Position numbers and translations under genes: made by a program
Assembly: GCF_001552655.1 (NCBI RefSeq)
Contig: NZ_BCRP01000003.1
Span: 124,001-188,000 of the forward strand
Direction: 5' to 3'
Source of the DNA: Alicyclobacillus kakegawensis NBRC 103104
GTDB lineage: Bacteria > Bacillota > Bacilli > Alicyclobacillales > Alicyclobacillaceae
Length of the DNA: 64,000 nt
Notes under the pieces: model-generated
The model's database searches: none
What the model was told of the DNA's origin: nothing
What the model saw: only the letters and a program-made list of their open reading frames with translations
In this document: positions 43,409-53,028 of the stretch, in pieces
Position numbering within the stretch: the stretch's first letter is position 1
Layout of the letters: each line of letters starts with the position of its first letter

Positions 43409-44770
43409 CTATTGGAAGCGGTGCAGGCGCGCCATGTAAAACCCATCGGTGCCAAACTCGTCCGGCGTCAACAGCAACCCCTTGTCCACACTGCGCGACC
43501 GCAGCAGAGAGGGCAAATCCGGAGCCACGTCATCCCAGCGGAGCCGCAATCTAACGTCGTCCACCACGCTCTGGACAACGTCCGTATTCTCTTCCGCCAA
43601 CACGGTGCAGGTGCTGTAGACAATGAAGCCACCAGGCCGCACCAGCTTGGCCGCCGCCTCCAACAGTTGGCGCTGCAAGCGGACGAGTTCGGCCACATCC
43701 CCGGGTGAGCGGCGCCAGCGGATGTCCGGTCGGTGGCGTAGGACGCCCAGGCCGCTGCATGGCGCATCCACAAGCACCGCATCGTACCGATCCGCATGCC
43801 CGGGGACACCGGGCAGCAATCTCCCGTCCACCGTCAAGGTTCGAATGGAAGTCAGCCCCAGCCGCGCGGCCGCCTGTTCAATAAGCTGCCGCTTGTGGGC
43901 ATGCAGGTCACAAGCGTCCACCTGCCCCCTGTCCTGCAACAGCTCGGCGATGTGCGTCGTCTTCGCGCCAGGCGCCGCGCACAGATCCAACACCCGCGCC
44001 CCCGGTCGGACCGGGAGCAGAGGGGCAACCAGCATAGCCGCCTCATCCTGGATAGTGATCTTTCCGGCTCTGTACAAATCCCACGCTTCCACCGCCACGC
44101 CTTGGGCCAAGCGGAGGCCTTGAGGGGACAGGGGCGAGCGGCTCACGGGGATACCCGCGCGACGACGGATCTCCTCCATCACCTCGTCGACGTCGGCACG
44201 CAGCGGATTGACCCGCACCGAAAGGGTGCCCGCCTGGTTGCCGGCCGCCAGCACCCGCTCGGCCTTGGCGGGTCCAAACTGGCGCAAAAACGATTCGACT
44301 ATCCAATCGGGATAGGAATACTGAATGCCCAAGCGCTGGACATCACTCTCTGCCTCCAGCCTGGCGAGGCGCGCCGCGGCGGATTCCTCCTGGCGCAGGT
44401 ACGCGCGCAGGACCCCGTTGACAAAACCGGCCGCCTTGGGCTTGACCCGTTTGCACAATTCCACCGCCTCGGCCACCGCCGCATACACCGGGATGCGATC
44501 CAGAAACGCGAGCTGATACGCCGTCAACCGCAGCACCGTACGCACCTCGGCGTCCAGGTCGGCCACGGGGCGCCGGAGAAACGGGTGGAGCAGCCAGTCG
44601 AGGGTGCGCTGGCGCTGCACCGTGCCGTAGACCAGCTCGGTCAGCAGCCGCCGGTCCGCTCCCTCCAGCCGCGCCTCCCGCAAGCACTGCTGCAGGGCCA
44701 GATTGACGTAGGCCTGATCGCGCTCGACGCGCAAGAGCGTCTGCCAGGCCCAGAAGCGGACCCCTCTCAT
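43409..44770 (-). CDS. rsmB: 16S rRNA (cytosine967-C5)-methyltransferase RsmB
   Basis: This 453-residue protein has an N-terminal NusB-like RNA-binding domain (about 1-140: AWQTLLRVERDQAYVNLAL) and a C-terminal methyltransferase with VLDLCAAPGAKTTHIAELL, the catalytic Cys in PCSGLG and the second Cys in YSTCTV. The ATG overlaps the fmt stop (ATGA), implying coupling. Confidence 0.96.
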   Translation of the reverse strand: MRGVRFWAWQTLLRVERDQAYVNLALQQCLREARLEGADRRLLTELVYGTVQRQRTLDWLLHPFLRRPVADLDAEVRTVLRLTAYQLAFLDRIPVYAAVAEAVELCKRVKPKAAGFVNGVLRAYLRQEESAAARLARLEAESDVQRLGIQYSYPDWIVESFLRQFGPAKAERVLAAGNQAGTLSVRVNPLRADVDEVMEEIRRRAGIPVSRSPLSPQGLRLAQGVAVEAWDLYRAGKITIQDEAAMLVAPLLPVRPGARVLDLCAAPGAKTTHIAELLQDRGQVDACDLHAHKRQLIEQAAARLGLTSIRTLTVDGRLLPGVPGHADRYDAVLVDAPCSGLGVLRHRPDIRWRRSPGDVAELVRLQRQLLEAAAKLVRPGGFIVYSTCTVLAEENTDVVQSVVDDVRLRLRWDDVAPDLPSLLRSRSVDKGLLLTPDEFGTDGFYMARLHRFQ

Positions 44771-45714
44771 CGGCTACCCGCGGCCAAATGAGCCGCACGG
44801 CTGGTCACGCCGCGCAGCCAAGCGGCCGCCTCCATCGCCCGCTTGCCCGCAGGCTGCACCTTCGTCACCGGCAGCCAACCATCGCCGGTGCGCACGCACA
44901 CCTCACCACCCAGGAAGCGGACGTCCCCCGGCACCCCGTCCACGGGCGAACAGGGGCGCATGGGCCAATGGCTCTCCCAGACCTTGAACGGCTGCCCTTG
45001 CCAGCTGCAGGATGCCCCCGGGGCAGGAGAAAGGGCCCGGATGTGGTTGTGCACCTGCCACCCCGGCTGCGCCCAGTCGATCGCCTCATCCTTCCTTGTA
45101 ATCCGCTCCGCATACGTAACTCCCTCTGGCGGCTGGGGCACGGGCGTCACCTGGCCCGCGAGGTAGCGCGGCAGCACCTCCACCAACAGCTCGGCGCCCA
45201 TTTGGGCCACGCGCGCTTCCAACTCGCCCAGGTTGTCGTTGCTGCCAATCCGGGTCTCGGCCCTGGCGAGCATCGGCCCCGCGTCCAACTGTTTCACCAT
45301 TTCCATCAGGGTGACCCCGGTCTGCTCATCCCCTGCCATCAAGGCCCGCTGCAACGGCGCCGCGCCGCGCCAGCGCGGCAAGAGAGAAGCGTGCACATTG
45401 AGGCAGCCGGCCCCCGCTGTTTGCAGCAAACGCTCGGGCAGGATCTGACCATAGGCCGCCGTAATCAAGACATCCGGAGCCAGCGTTCGCACCCGCTCGA
45501 TGATCTCGTCTGTGCGCACCCGCTCCGGCTGGGCAACCTCCAGCCCGAGCGCCAACGCCGCCTGCTTCACCGCCGGCGCCGTCAGCATCCGCTTCCGCCC
45601 CACGGGCCTGTCTGGTTGAGTGACCACGAGACAGACCTCGTGCCCGACCCGCACCAACGCCTCCAGGCTTGGCACCGCGAATGGGGGCGTACCCAAAAAG
45701 ACAATGCGAGCCAC
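44767..45714 (-). CDS. fmt: Methionyl-tRNA formyltransferase
   Basis: This 315-residue enzyme formylates initiator Met-tRNA. It shows MARIVFLGTPPFAVPSLEAL, VVTQPDRPVGRK, and the folate/catalytic block NVHASLLPRWRGAAPLQRAL, then TGVTLMEMVKQLDAGPML. The GTG at 45714 has AGGGG seven bases before it; a GTG three codons earlier is possible. It follows def, whose stop lies within the ribosome site. Confidence 0.97.
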   Translation of the reverse strand: MARIVFLGTPPFAVPSLEALVRVGHEVCLVVTQPDRPVGRKRMLTAPAVKQAALALGLEVAQPERVRTDEIIERVRTLAPDVLITAAYGQILPERLLQTAGAGCLNVHASLLPRWRGAAPLQRALMAGDEQTGVTLMEMVKQLDAGPMLARAETRIGSNDNLGELEARVAQMGAELLVEVLPRYLAGQVTPVPQPPEGVTYAERITRKDEAIDWAQPGWQVHNHIRALSPAPGASCSWQGQPFKVWESHWPMRPCSPVDGVPGDVRFLGGEVCVRTGDGWLPVTKVQPAGKRAMEAAAWLRGVTSRAAHLAAGSR

Positions 45715-45719
45715 CGGAA

Positions 45720-46202
45720 TCACCCCTGTTTGGACCCGAGTTCGTGTTCGCGCACGATTTCCGACGGCTTGAGGTAGTCGATGAACAGGATTCCGTTGAG
45801 GTGATCGACCTCATGTTGGATGCAGCGAGCGAACAGGTCGCTCGCTTCAATGACAATCTCTTCCCCCTGACGGTTGAGCGCCCGCACTTTCACATGCCGG
45901 GCCCGCGTGACTTCCCCGCTCAACCCTGGCAGGGACAGACAGCCCTCCGCCGCCCGCTGGCTGCCTGAGCGCTCCAAGATCTCCGGATTGATGAGTTCCA
46001 CCAGTCCTTCTCCGACATCGATGACGACCAGCCGCTTGGCGATGCCAATCTGATTCGCGGCCAGGCCGATGCCCTTTGCGTCGTACATGGTTTCCGCCAT
46101 ATCATCGAGCAGTTTTTCCACAGCCTTCGTGATGGCAGGCACTGGTTTGGCAATTTGGCGAAGAATGGGGTCGTTTCCCTTGCGAATGATACGAATGGCC
46201 AT
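45720..46202 (-). CDS. def: Peptide deformylase
   Basis: This 160-residue metallohydrolase removes N-terminal formyl groups. The motifs are GIGLAANQIG (44-53), EGCLSLPG with metal ligand C88, and HEVDH (H130, catalytic E131, H134). The ATG at 46202 follows GGAGGAG. It is paired with fmt as usual. Confidence 0.97.
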   Translation of the reverse strand: MAIRIIRKGNDPILRQIAKPVPAITKAVEKLLDDMAETMYDAKGIGLAANQIGIAKRLVVIDVGEGLVELINPEILERSGSQRAAEGCLSLPGLSGEVTRARHVKVRALNRQGEEIVIEASDLFARCIQHEVDHLNGILFIDYLKPSEIVREHELGSKQG

Positions 46203-46270
46203 GTCAACTCCTCCTCCACGGGCGAGGTGTGGGCTGCTGTCGCCGTCCGTACCCGCTCCGGCGTCCTCGT

Positions 46271-48742
46271 TCAGGCAATCTTCCCAGCGCCCACGTCCAG
46301 CACGCAGACCCCGCCCAGGCGGCGCATTTTTTCCCGCACCAGCAGGAATGCGCTGGACACCGGATCGGCGACGTCTTGCCAATGCGTATACTTTACCACA
46401 ACCTGATAGCGAAACTGATCTTCCATCCTCAGGATGCCGGCCGGATGAGCGGGCAACACCGTTCCCCGCTCCGTCGGCAGCCGGCGACGCAACTCCCGTT
46501 CAAATCGGCTGGCCGCGGCACGGGCCCAACGTTCCTCAGAGTGGCTCGCGACAAAAACAGCCAACTCAGAGAACGGCGGATAGAAGAACTGTTCCCGGAT
46601 GGCCCGCTCGGCTCGATAGAAGCCCCCGTAGTCGTGACTCGCCGCCGCCGCGATGGCAAAGTGCTCGGGGCGGAAGGTCTGGATGACGGTGCGTCCTGGC
46701 ACGTCCCCGCGACCGGCCCGCCCAGCCACTTGGGTGAGCAAATCGAATGTGCGCTCAGCTGCCCGATAATCGGGGACGGCCAGCATCGTGTCAGCCGCCA
46801 ACACTCCGACAAACGCGACGTTGGGAAAGTCCAAGCCTTTCGCAATCATCTGCGTGCCGACCAGCACGTCCGCCTCTCCCGAGAGAAACTGGGTCATGGC
46901 TTCCTGGTGCGCCCCTTGCCTGCGGGTGGTGTCCACATCCATGCGCAGGATTCGCCAGCCGGGCCACTGCTCGGCCAGCAGCGCCTCGACCTGCTGCGTG
47001 CCGATACCAAACGGGCGCAGGGCCGTTTCCCCACAGGCCGGGCATGCCCCGGGCCAAGGCGCCCGGTGCCCACAGTAGTGACAGCGCAGACTCCAGTCAT
47101 CCCCCGCTTTGTGAACGGTGAGGGAAATGTCGCAGTGTGGACACTGCAGGGATTCACCGCAGCTCCGACAGAGCACGAATTGGGCAAAGCCACGGCGGTT
47201 GAGAAACAAAATCGCCTGATGCCCGGCATCCACCGCCTCGCGCATGCCGGCCGCCAGTGCCCGGCTGAACAACGAGCGGTTGCCAGCCTTCATCTCCGCC
47301 CGCATGTCGACCACTTCCACCGCCGGCAGTGAGCGCTGGCCGACCCGACGAGGCAGTGTGACGAGCGACGCCAGGCCGGTCTCCACCCGGTGCATCGACG
47401 TTAACGACGGCGTCGCTGAAGCCAGGACCACCACCCGACCAGCTCGGCGCACTCGTTGCCGCGCTACCTCCCGTGCGTCGTAATGGGGAGTGTCATCCTG
47501 TTTATATGAAGGTTCATGCTCCTCATCCACCACAATCAAGCGTAAATCCACAACCGGGGCGAACACGGCGGAGCGCGCTCCCACCACGATGCGCGCCTCA
47601 CCGCGCCGGATACGCAGCCATTCGTCGCGCCGCTGTCCGACCGACAGCCCCGAATGCAATACCGCCACCTGGGAGCCGAAGCGGGCCACAAAACGGCCGA
47701 CCATCTGGGGCGTCAAACTGATTTCTGGAACCAGCACAATCGCGCCGCCGCCCTCCGCCAACACCTGCTCCATGGCGCGCAGGAACACCTCGGTCTTGCC
47801 ACTGCCGGTCACACCGAACAACAACAGCTCCTGGGTCGGCAGGGCCCCCCGGAGCGCTTCCTCAATTCGAGTCAATGCGCGTCGTTGAGCGGCAGTCAGC
47901 GGATAGGCATGCGAGTCCGCAACCGGATAGGACACCGGGACGTCCCTGGCCACCTCGACCTGCACCAAGCGCGCCAGGCCCTGCTCGAGCAGCGCCCGGA
48001 CGGGCGCGTCGGTAGGGCGCATCCCCAATTCCTTGAGCCGCACCCGCCCCTCTGTGGCCAGGGCGGCCAACAACTGGGCCTGTCGTTTGGCCCTTGTCCG
48101 CCGCTCCTCCGCCAAGGCCGCCAACTCCTCGCTTGTCCTCGCGGCCTCCAGGCAGGCAAGGGTGCGCGCCCTCGCCTTGTCCACCCATTCCATATCCAAC
48201 TCCGCCAGCCCCAGGGACATCAGCTGCCGTACGGCGAGCCACGCCTCCGCGCCAAACCGCCGCTCCAGCCGTTCAAGGCGGGCAGGGCGACTTTGCAACG
48301 CTGCCCAAACCGCGGCGGCATAGGGCGGCAGCGAGGCTGCGGCCCCATCCGCATGCGTCTCCGCTGACACGGCCCGCACGCGGTGCACGACCTGCGCCCG
48401 ATAGGCCGAAGGAAGCATCGCGTGCACCGCCTCAATCCAGGAACACACGTAGCGCCAGCGCAGCCACCCGCAAAGCTCAATCATCTCTTCTGTCAACAGC
48501 GGCTCCGCATCGACCAGGAACGCAATCTCCCGCAGCTTTGCCTCCGCCGGCTCCTTTTCCCGCAGACGCATGACAAAACCCTGCTGGCTGCGGCGGCCAA
48601 ACGGGACGATGACACGCTGCCCGACAGCAAGGTGCGGCTTGAGCGACGCCGGCACGCGGTAGCTGAACCACCGATCCACCCCGCGCCCGCGCATGTCTAT
48701 CAGCACGTCGGCAACCACATCGCTGCCCGCCGCGTCCGTCAC
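46271..48742 (-). CDS. priA: Primosomal replication restart helicase PriA
   Basis: This 823-residue helicase has an N-terminal 3'-OH-binding domain (ADVLIDMRGRGVDRWFSYRV). The helicase core has GVTGSGKT (310-317), DEEH (406-409), and a zinc module with eight Cys (CRSCGESLQCPHC ... CHYCGHR ... CPACG) inserted before TQMIAKGLDFPNV and QVAGRAGRG. The GTG start overlaps the coaBC stop (GTGA). Confidence 0.97.
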   Translation of the reverse strand: MTDAAGSDVVADVLIDMRGRGVDRWFSYRVPASLKPHLAVGQRVIVPFGRRSQQGFVMRLREKEPAEAKLREIAFLVDAEPLLTEEMIELCGWLRWRYVCSWIEAVHAMLPSAYRAQVVHRVRAVSAETHADGAAASLPPYAAAVWAALQSRPARLERLERRFGAEAWLAVRQLMSLGLAELDMEWVDKARARTLACLEAARTSEELAALAEERRTRAKRQAQLLAALATEGRVRLKELGMRPTDAPVRALLEQGLARLVQVEVARDVPVSYPVADSHAYPLTAAQRRALTRIEEALRGALPTQELLLFGVTGSGKTEVFLRAMEQVLAEGGGAIVLVPEISLTPQMVGRFVARFGSQVAVLHSGLSVGQRRDEWLRIRRGEARIVVGARSAVFAPVVDLRLIVVDEEHEPSYKQDDTPHYDAREVARQRVRRAGRVVVLASATPSLTSMHRVETGLASLVTLPRRVGQRSLPAVEVVDMRAEMKAGNRSLFSRALAAGMREAVDAGHQAILFLNRRGFAQFVLCRSCGESLQCPHCDISLTVHKAGDDWSLRCHYCGHRAPWPGACPACGETALRPFGIGTQQVEALLAEQWPGWRILRMDVDTTRRQGAHQEAMTQFLSGEADVLVGTQMIAKGLDFPNVAFVGVLAADTMLAVPDYRAAERTFDLLTQVAGRAGRGDVPGRTVIQTFRPEHFAIAAAASHDYGGFYRAERAIREQFFYPPFSELAVFVASHSEERWARAAASRFERELRRRLPTERGTVLPAHPAGILRMEDQFRYQVVVKYTHWQDVADPVSSAFLLVREKMRRLGGVCVLDVGAGKIA

Positions 48743-49944
48743 TCGCCTCTCACCTCGGCCAAGCGTTCCACCACCGCGTCCAGAATCCTCTCGGCCACTT
48801 CCCGCTTGCTCAGGAGCGGCAGGTGCTCTTGTGCGCCAGATGCGCGCAGGAGGCTGACACGATTGGTGTCCACTCCGAATCCGGCGTCTGGCTCCGCGAC
48901 ATTGTTGACCACAATCAGGTCCAGTTGCTTGCGCTCCAGCTTTTCCCTAGCATAGACTAAAGCGTCCCGGGTCTCCGCGGCAAAGCCGACAATGACTTGG
49001 TCCTGCCTGCGCATCTCTCTGACTTTCGACAGAATGTCGGGCGTCGGCTCCAGTTCCAAGACCGGCACGCCTTGTGCCTTCTTCCACTTATGCTCGTGCC
49101 GCTGGACAGGCCGAAAGTCGACGGGCGCGGCGGCGCTGATGAACACGTCCGCTGCGGGCACCTCGTCGAGCACTGCCCGCAGCATGTCCTCCGTGGACCG
49201 AACGTGGCGCATCCGCGCCCCGGGCACGGGCGACAGGTGAGTCGGACCGCTGACCAACACCACCTCCGCGCCCCGCGCCAAGGCCGCCTCGGCCAAAGCG
49301 TACCCCATCTTGCCCGACGAAGCGTTGCTCAGGTAACGGACCGGATCGATATCCTCGACCGTGGGGCCCGCGCTGACGAGCACGCGCAGGCCGCCGAGTT
49401 GTCGGCGGCCGGCAAAGTGGGCATCAATGATGTCAGCGATGTCTTCCGGCTCGGCCAACCGTCCCTTGCCCGTGTACCCACAGGCCAACGGTCCCTCGCC
49501 CGGATTGACGACGAGCACCCCGCGCTGCCGCAGCAGGGACAGGTTGCGCTGAACCGTCGGGTGCTCGTACATGTGCACGTTCATGGCCGGCGCCACCAAC
49601 AGGGGCGCGGTCACCGCCAAGGCGGTTGTCGTCACCATATCGTCGGCGATGCCCAACGCCAACTTCGCCAGCAGGTTGGCGGTGGCCGGAGCGATGACGT
49701 ACATATCCGCCCGGTCAGCGATGGCGACATGCGCGATCTCGGCCGCGTCCGGCTCGGCGAACGTGTCGACGACCACCGGCCGATGGGTCAGCGCCTGGAA
49801 CGTCAGAGGCTGGACAAAACGAGTGGCGTGTTCGGTCATCAGCACTTGCACCTGATAACCTCGTTTGACCAACTGACTGCACAGAGTCGCCGTCTTGTAA
49901 GCAGCGATGCCACCGCCCACGCCCACGAGGACAAAGTGTGCCAA
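48739..49944 (-). CDS. coaBC: Bifunctional phosphopantothenoylcysteine decarboxylase / synthetase CoaBC
   Basis: This 401-residue fusion carries out two steps of coenzyme A synthesis. The CoaC flavoprotein half (1 to about 180) has GVGGGIAAYKTATL, APAMNVHMYEHP and the Cys of ACGYTGKGRL. The CoaB half has VLVSAGPTVEDIDPVRYLSN, SSGKMGYALAEAAL and VGFAAET. The TTG start at 49944 follows AAAGGA. With coaD it gives two CoA genes in the window. Confidence 0.97.
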   Translation of the reverse strand: MAHFVLVGVGGGIAAYKTATLCSQLVKRGYQVQVLMTEHATRFVQPLTFQALTHRPVVVDTFAEPDAAEIAHVAIADRADMYVIAPATANLLAKLALGIADDMVTTTALAVTAPLLVAPAMNVHMYEHPTVQRNLSLLRQRGVLVVNPGEGPLACGYTGKGRLAEPEDIADIIDAHFAGRRQLGGLRVLVSAGPTVEDIDPVRYLSNASSGKMGYALAEAALARGAEVVLVSGPTHLSPVPGARMRHVRSTEDMLRAVLDEVPAADVFISAAAPVDFRPVQRHEHKWKKAQGVPVLELEPTPDILSKVREMRRQDQVIVGFAAETRDALVYAREKLERKQLDLIVVNNVAEPDAGFGVDTNRVSLLRASGAQEHLPLLSKREVAERILDAVVERLAEVRGE

Positions 49945-49980
49945 GCCTATCCGTCCTTTCTTGATCTAACCGTTCGTGAG

Positions 49981-50014
49981 AAAAAGGCAGAACATCCCTG
50001 GTGGGTGCTCTGCC
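49981..50014 (-). terminator. Intrinsic terminator between rpoZ and coaBC
   Basis: On the minus strand GGCAGA (50014-50009) pairs with TCTGCC (49991-49986), extended by inner pairs, followed by TTTTT and CTC. It likely attenuates read-through from gmk-rpoZ into coaBC. Confidence 0.75.
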
Positions 50015-50037
50015 CTCGCGCGCCTATTCTCGCCCGC

Positions 50038-50241
50038 TCACCGCGCTCCATCCGGGCGCACGTATCGTACCTTGCCGTCGTGAATTTCCCACAGGGCACG
50101 ACTGACGTTTTTGGTCGTTGACGATCCCGGTTGGTTCATCGTTCGCTGTTGCAGCTGGCGAGCCCGTTTCGATGTGGCGACGACCAGCGCATACTTGCTG
50201 TCGACCGAAGCGACCAATTCATCAATCGACGGATAGAGCAA
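50038..50241 (-). CDS. rpoZ: RNA polymerase omega subunit
   Basis: This 67-residue protein, MLYPSIDELVASVDSKYALV then ATSKRARQLQ, is the omega subunit that helps RNA polymerase assembly. The TTG at 50241 was chosen because it gives the family N-terminus MLYPSID and lies six bases after GAGGG; the ATG six codons upstream has no ribosome site. It follows gmk as usual. Confidence 0.95.
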   Translation of the reverse strand: MLYPSIDELVASVDSKYALVVATSKRARQLQQRTMNQPGSSTTKNVSRALWEIHDGKVRYVRPDGAR

Positions 50242-50277
50242 GACAATCCCTCTTTTCATCGAGATTCCCGATTTGCA

Positions 50278-50913
50278 TCATAATATTGTACTGCTTTTTT
50301 CCCACTCAGACAATAGATTCAGGTTGCGGGATACGCGGCCGTGTTCCGCCGCGACAATCGCTTCAATCCGTCGACAAGCCAACTCCACCTCGTCGTTGAC
50401 CACCACGTAGTCGTATTCCCGCATCATCTGCAATTCCTTCCACGCGGCGCCAAACCGTCGCTGGAACGACTCCTCCGTCTCCGTGCCCCGCCCTAGGATG
50501 CGCGCCCGCAACTCAGCCGCGGAGGGCGGAATCAAAAAGATGAACACGCCGGCCGGGTAACGGCGTTTGACCTGCATGGCGCCCTGGATGTCAATTTCCA
50601 ACAGGACGTCTTGTCCCAGAGCCAGCGTATCCTCCACGAACGACCTGGGCGTGCCGTAATAGTTTCCATAGACCTCCGCCCACTCGAGCAACTGCCCGTC
50701 GGCCATCATCTGCTCGAACTCCATGCGGGTCTTGAAAAAGTAGTTGACCCCGTCCTTCTCCCCAGGCCTGGGCTGGCGCGTGGTGGCGGATATCGAGACC
50801 TTCATGGGCACGCCGCGCCGCATCAATTCCGCGCACACCGTTCCCTTTCCGGCTCCGGAAGGGCCGCTGAGGACAAACAAGATTCCCGGTTTCGCGGTCG
50901 CCATGGCCGTCAT
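50278..50913 (-). CDS. gmk: Guanylate kinase
   Basis: This 211-residue kinase converts GMP to GDP. It has the P-loop GPSGAGKGT (17-25), the GMP-binding [20 protein letters not shown] and [11 protein letters not shown]. The start overlaps the remA stop (ATGA); an ATG three codons later is possible. The gmk-rpoZ pairing is widespread. Confidence 0.97.
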   Translation of the reverse strand: MTAMATAKPGILFVLSGPSGAGKGTVCAELMRRGVPMKVSISATTRQPRPGEKDGVNYFFKTRMEFEQMMADGQLLEWAEVYGNYYGTPRSFVEDTLALGQDVLLEIDIQGAMQVKRRYPAGVFIFLIPPSAAELRARILGRGTETEESFQRRFGAAWKELQMMREYDYVVVNDEVELACRRIEAIVAAEHGRVSRNLNLLSEWEKSSTIL

Positions 50914-51176
50914 TCCTCATCTTCCAACAATTGTTCCTTGGCAGTCAAACGATGAGCCACAGTTTCCGGCTGCACGGCAGACAGAATGATGTGGTCACTG
51001 TCCGTGATGATCACCGCCCGGGTCCGGCGCCCGTACGTCGCATCAATCAACCGCCCACGCTCCCGGGCCTCCTGAACGATGCGTTTGATGGGGGCCGATT
51101 CGGGGCTGACGATGGTTACAATCCGATTGGCCGACACGATGTTGCCAAACCCGATATTGATTAACCTGATGGACAT
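50910..51176 (-). CDS. remA: Extracellular matrix regulator RemA (YlzA, DUF370)
   Basis: This 88-residue protein is of the RemA family. It starts [20 protein letters not shown] and has [18 protein letters not shown] and [20 protein letters not shown]. In B. subtilis RemA is a DNA-binding activator of matrix and osmoprotection genes. The position between yicC and gmk is conserved. Confidence 0.96.
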   Translation of the reverse strand: MSIRLINIGFGNIVSANRIVTIVSPESAPIKRIVQEARERGRLIDATYGRRTRAVIITDSDHIILSAVQPETVAHRLTAKEQLLEDEE

Positions 51177-51193
51177 GACCGCGCCTCCTGCAC

Positions 51194-52084
51194 TTATTCG
51201 ATGTTCTGCACCTGTTCGCGCAGTTGTTCGATGAGCGTCTTCGCATCGACCACGGACCTGGAAATCTCCGTATCGGCCGCCTTCGCCCCGATGGTGTTCA
51301 CCTCACGGTGCAGTTCCTGGACGATGAAGTCCAACCGCCTGCCGACTGGACTGCCCGCAGCCAGCGACGCGGAAAACTCCCGCAGGTGGCTGGCCAAACG
51401 GGTGAGTTCCTCGTCAATCGAAACCTTGTCCGCATACAAGACCAACTCCGCCGCCAACCGGTCCGCATCAACCCGGCCCGCCCATTCTTGCAGGCGGCCG
51501 GCCAACCGTTCCCGCTCCGCCCGCAGCCGCTCTGGCGCCCGCGCCCGCATACCGTTCACGATTGTCTCCAACGCTCGCACCTTCGCGAGCAAATCGACGC
51601 TCACCCGTTCGCCTTCGCGGCGGCGCATGGCAACCAGAGCCAGGCAGGCGTCTTCCACCGCCTGCACCGCCGGCGACCGTAACGCCCGCGCGTCAGCCGC
51701 AGCCTCCGGCGGCAGGACGACCCCCGGAAAGGTCAACCACTGATACGGCTGCGCCGGTTGCACATCTGCCCGTCCGGCGGCCCGCATCCGCTCGGCCAGG
51801 TCTGACTCCAACCGCTGCAGGTGCTCCAGCAGCGGCCAATTGAGCGTCAGTGCGGCGGATTCACTGGGAGCAGCATGGAAACTGAGCGTGACCTCCACCC
51901 GTCCTCGCTGCACGTGCCGCGCAACAACGCGGCGCAATTCGTCTTCCAGCGGCCGCAGCGTCTTGGGTACATTGACCACCACGTCGAGAAAGCGGTGATT
52001 GACGCTGCGCACTTCTGCGTTCAGATGGAACTCCCCCGCCTGTACAGCGGCCTGTCCAAACCCGGTCATACTTCGACAATCCAC
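51194..52084 (-). CDS. yloC: YicC/YloC family endoribonuclease
   Basis: This 296-residue protein has the family N-terminus [23 protein letters not shown], and the C-terminal DUF1732 block [21 protein letters not shown] with DTEIS. E. coli YicC is reported as an RNA endonuclease acting on small RNA. The GTG at 52084 has GGAGG seven bases before it. It is the first gene of the yicC-remA-gmk-rpoZ run. Confidence 0.94.
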   Translation of the reverse strand: MDCRSMTGFGQAAVQAGEFHLNAEVRSVNHRFLDVVVNVPKTLRPLEDELRRVVARHVQRGRVEVTLSFHAAPSESAALTLNWPLLEHLQRLESDLAERMRAAGRADVQPAQPYQWLTFPGVVLPPEAAADARALRSPAVQAVEDACLALVAMRRREGERVSVDLLAKVRALETIVNGMRARAPERLRAERERLAGRLQEWAGRVDADRLAAELVLYADKVSIDEELTRLASHLREFSASLAAGSPVGRRLDFIVQELHREVNTIGAKAADTEISRSVVDAKTLIEQLREQVQNIE

Positions 52085-52108
52085 GACAAATCCTCCAAGC
52101 GTATCTAT

Positions 52109-52138
52109 ATTCTACAGTAGTTATCCGGGTCGAGACAA
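52109..52138 (-). promoter_or_regulatory. Candidate sigma-A promoter of yicC operon
   Basis: TTGTCT (52138-52133) and TAGAAT (52114-52109) on the minus strand are spaced by 18 bases, just ahead of the yicC ribosome site. Confidence 0.55.
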
Positions 52139-52230
52139 GGTTATCACAGGTTATCTTGGATTTCCTCACACAATCCTTGACTTGCGCAAGAATTCGACGC
52201 CAATCATCTGTGCAAACTCTGCCTGTAGAA

Positions 52231-52259
52231 TTGACAATCCGGGCCCTGCGAGATAAACT
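52231..52259 (+). promoter_or_regulatory. Sigma-A promoter of the efflux gene pair
   Basis: A perfect TTGACA (52231-52236) lies 17 bases before TAAACT (52254-52259). A second TATACT-like box lies about 35 bases further on. No regulator gene is adjacent. Confidence 0.65.
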
Positions 52260-52351
52260 GATGCGCGTGAAAATTTTATTTTAGCCTCTATACTATTTTG
52301 GACTGGAAACACCAGTCGCGAGGGAAAACAGACCAAAGGGAGGACACATAC

Positions 52352-53011
52352 GTGAAAACACGTCGGCTGCTCATTTTCAACATTATCGCGTTGATAGTCA
52401 TCATCGCCATCCTGTTCGGCGGCTATTACTGGCTGGACCAACGCAACAAGTACATCAAGACCGACAACGCCCAGGTGACCGGCCAGGAGGTGGTGTTGAG
52501 CGCCCCGGCCACCGGCAAGCTGGTCAATTGGAAGGGCGACCTGGGTTACACCTTCAAGAGCGGAGACACGTTGGGAACCGTCGAAGTCCCGCCCAGCGCG
52601 GGCCAACACGAGCCTGTCGATGTGGACGTGAAGGCCCCGACCGATGGCACTGTGGTCCAGGACATCGCCGTGAAAAACCAATTTGTAGCGGCCGGATCCC
52701 CATTGGCGTACTCCTACGACCTCAAGCACTTGTGGGTCACCGCCAACATTAAGGAGACGCAGATAAACGACGTCAAGGTCGGTCAGACGGTGGACGTGTA
52801 CGTGGACGCGTTCCCCGGTTCGTCCCTAACCGGCACGGTGAGCCAGATTGGCTACGCGACCGCCAGCACCTTCTCACTCTTGCCGCAATCGAACGACACG
52901 GCCAACTACACGAAGGTCACGCAGGTGATTCCAGTCAAGATTACCTTGAGCGGCTATCAAGGCATGCGTCTGGTGCCCGGCATGAACGTGAGCGTGCGCA
53001 TTCACAAGTGA
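52352..53011 (+). CDS. HlyD/EmrA-like membrane fusion protein, short
   Basis: This 219-residue protein has one N-terminal membrane anchor (LLIFNIIALIVIIAILFGGY) and a periplasmic-type adaptor body: the lipoyl half-motifs around TDNAQVTGQEVVLSAPATGK and VKAPTDGTVVQDIAVKNQFV, and beta-barrel LKHLWVTANIKETQINDVKV. The long coiled-coil hairpin normally between the lipoyl halves is reduced to about 30 residues, as expected without an outer-membrane channel. The GTG at 52352 has GGAGG eight bases upstream. It pairs with the adjacent DHA2 exporter. Confidence 0.9.
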   Translation: MKTRRLLIFNIIALIVIIAILFGGYYWLDQRNKYIKTDNAQVTGQEVVLSAPATGKLVNWKGDLGYTFKSGDTLGTVEVPPSAGQHEPVDVDVKAPTDGTVVQDIAVKNQFVAAGSPLAYSYDLKHLWVTANIKETQINDVKVGQTVDVYVDAFPGSSLTGTVSQIGYATASTFSLLPQSNDTANYTKVTQVIPVKITLSGYQGMRLVPGMNVSVRIHK

Positions 53012-53028
53012 CAAGGAGCTGAAGTGAC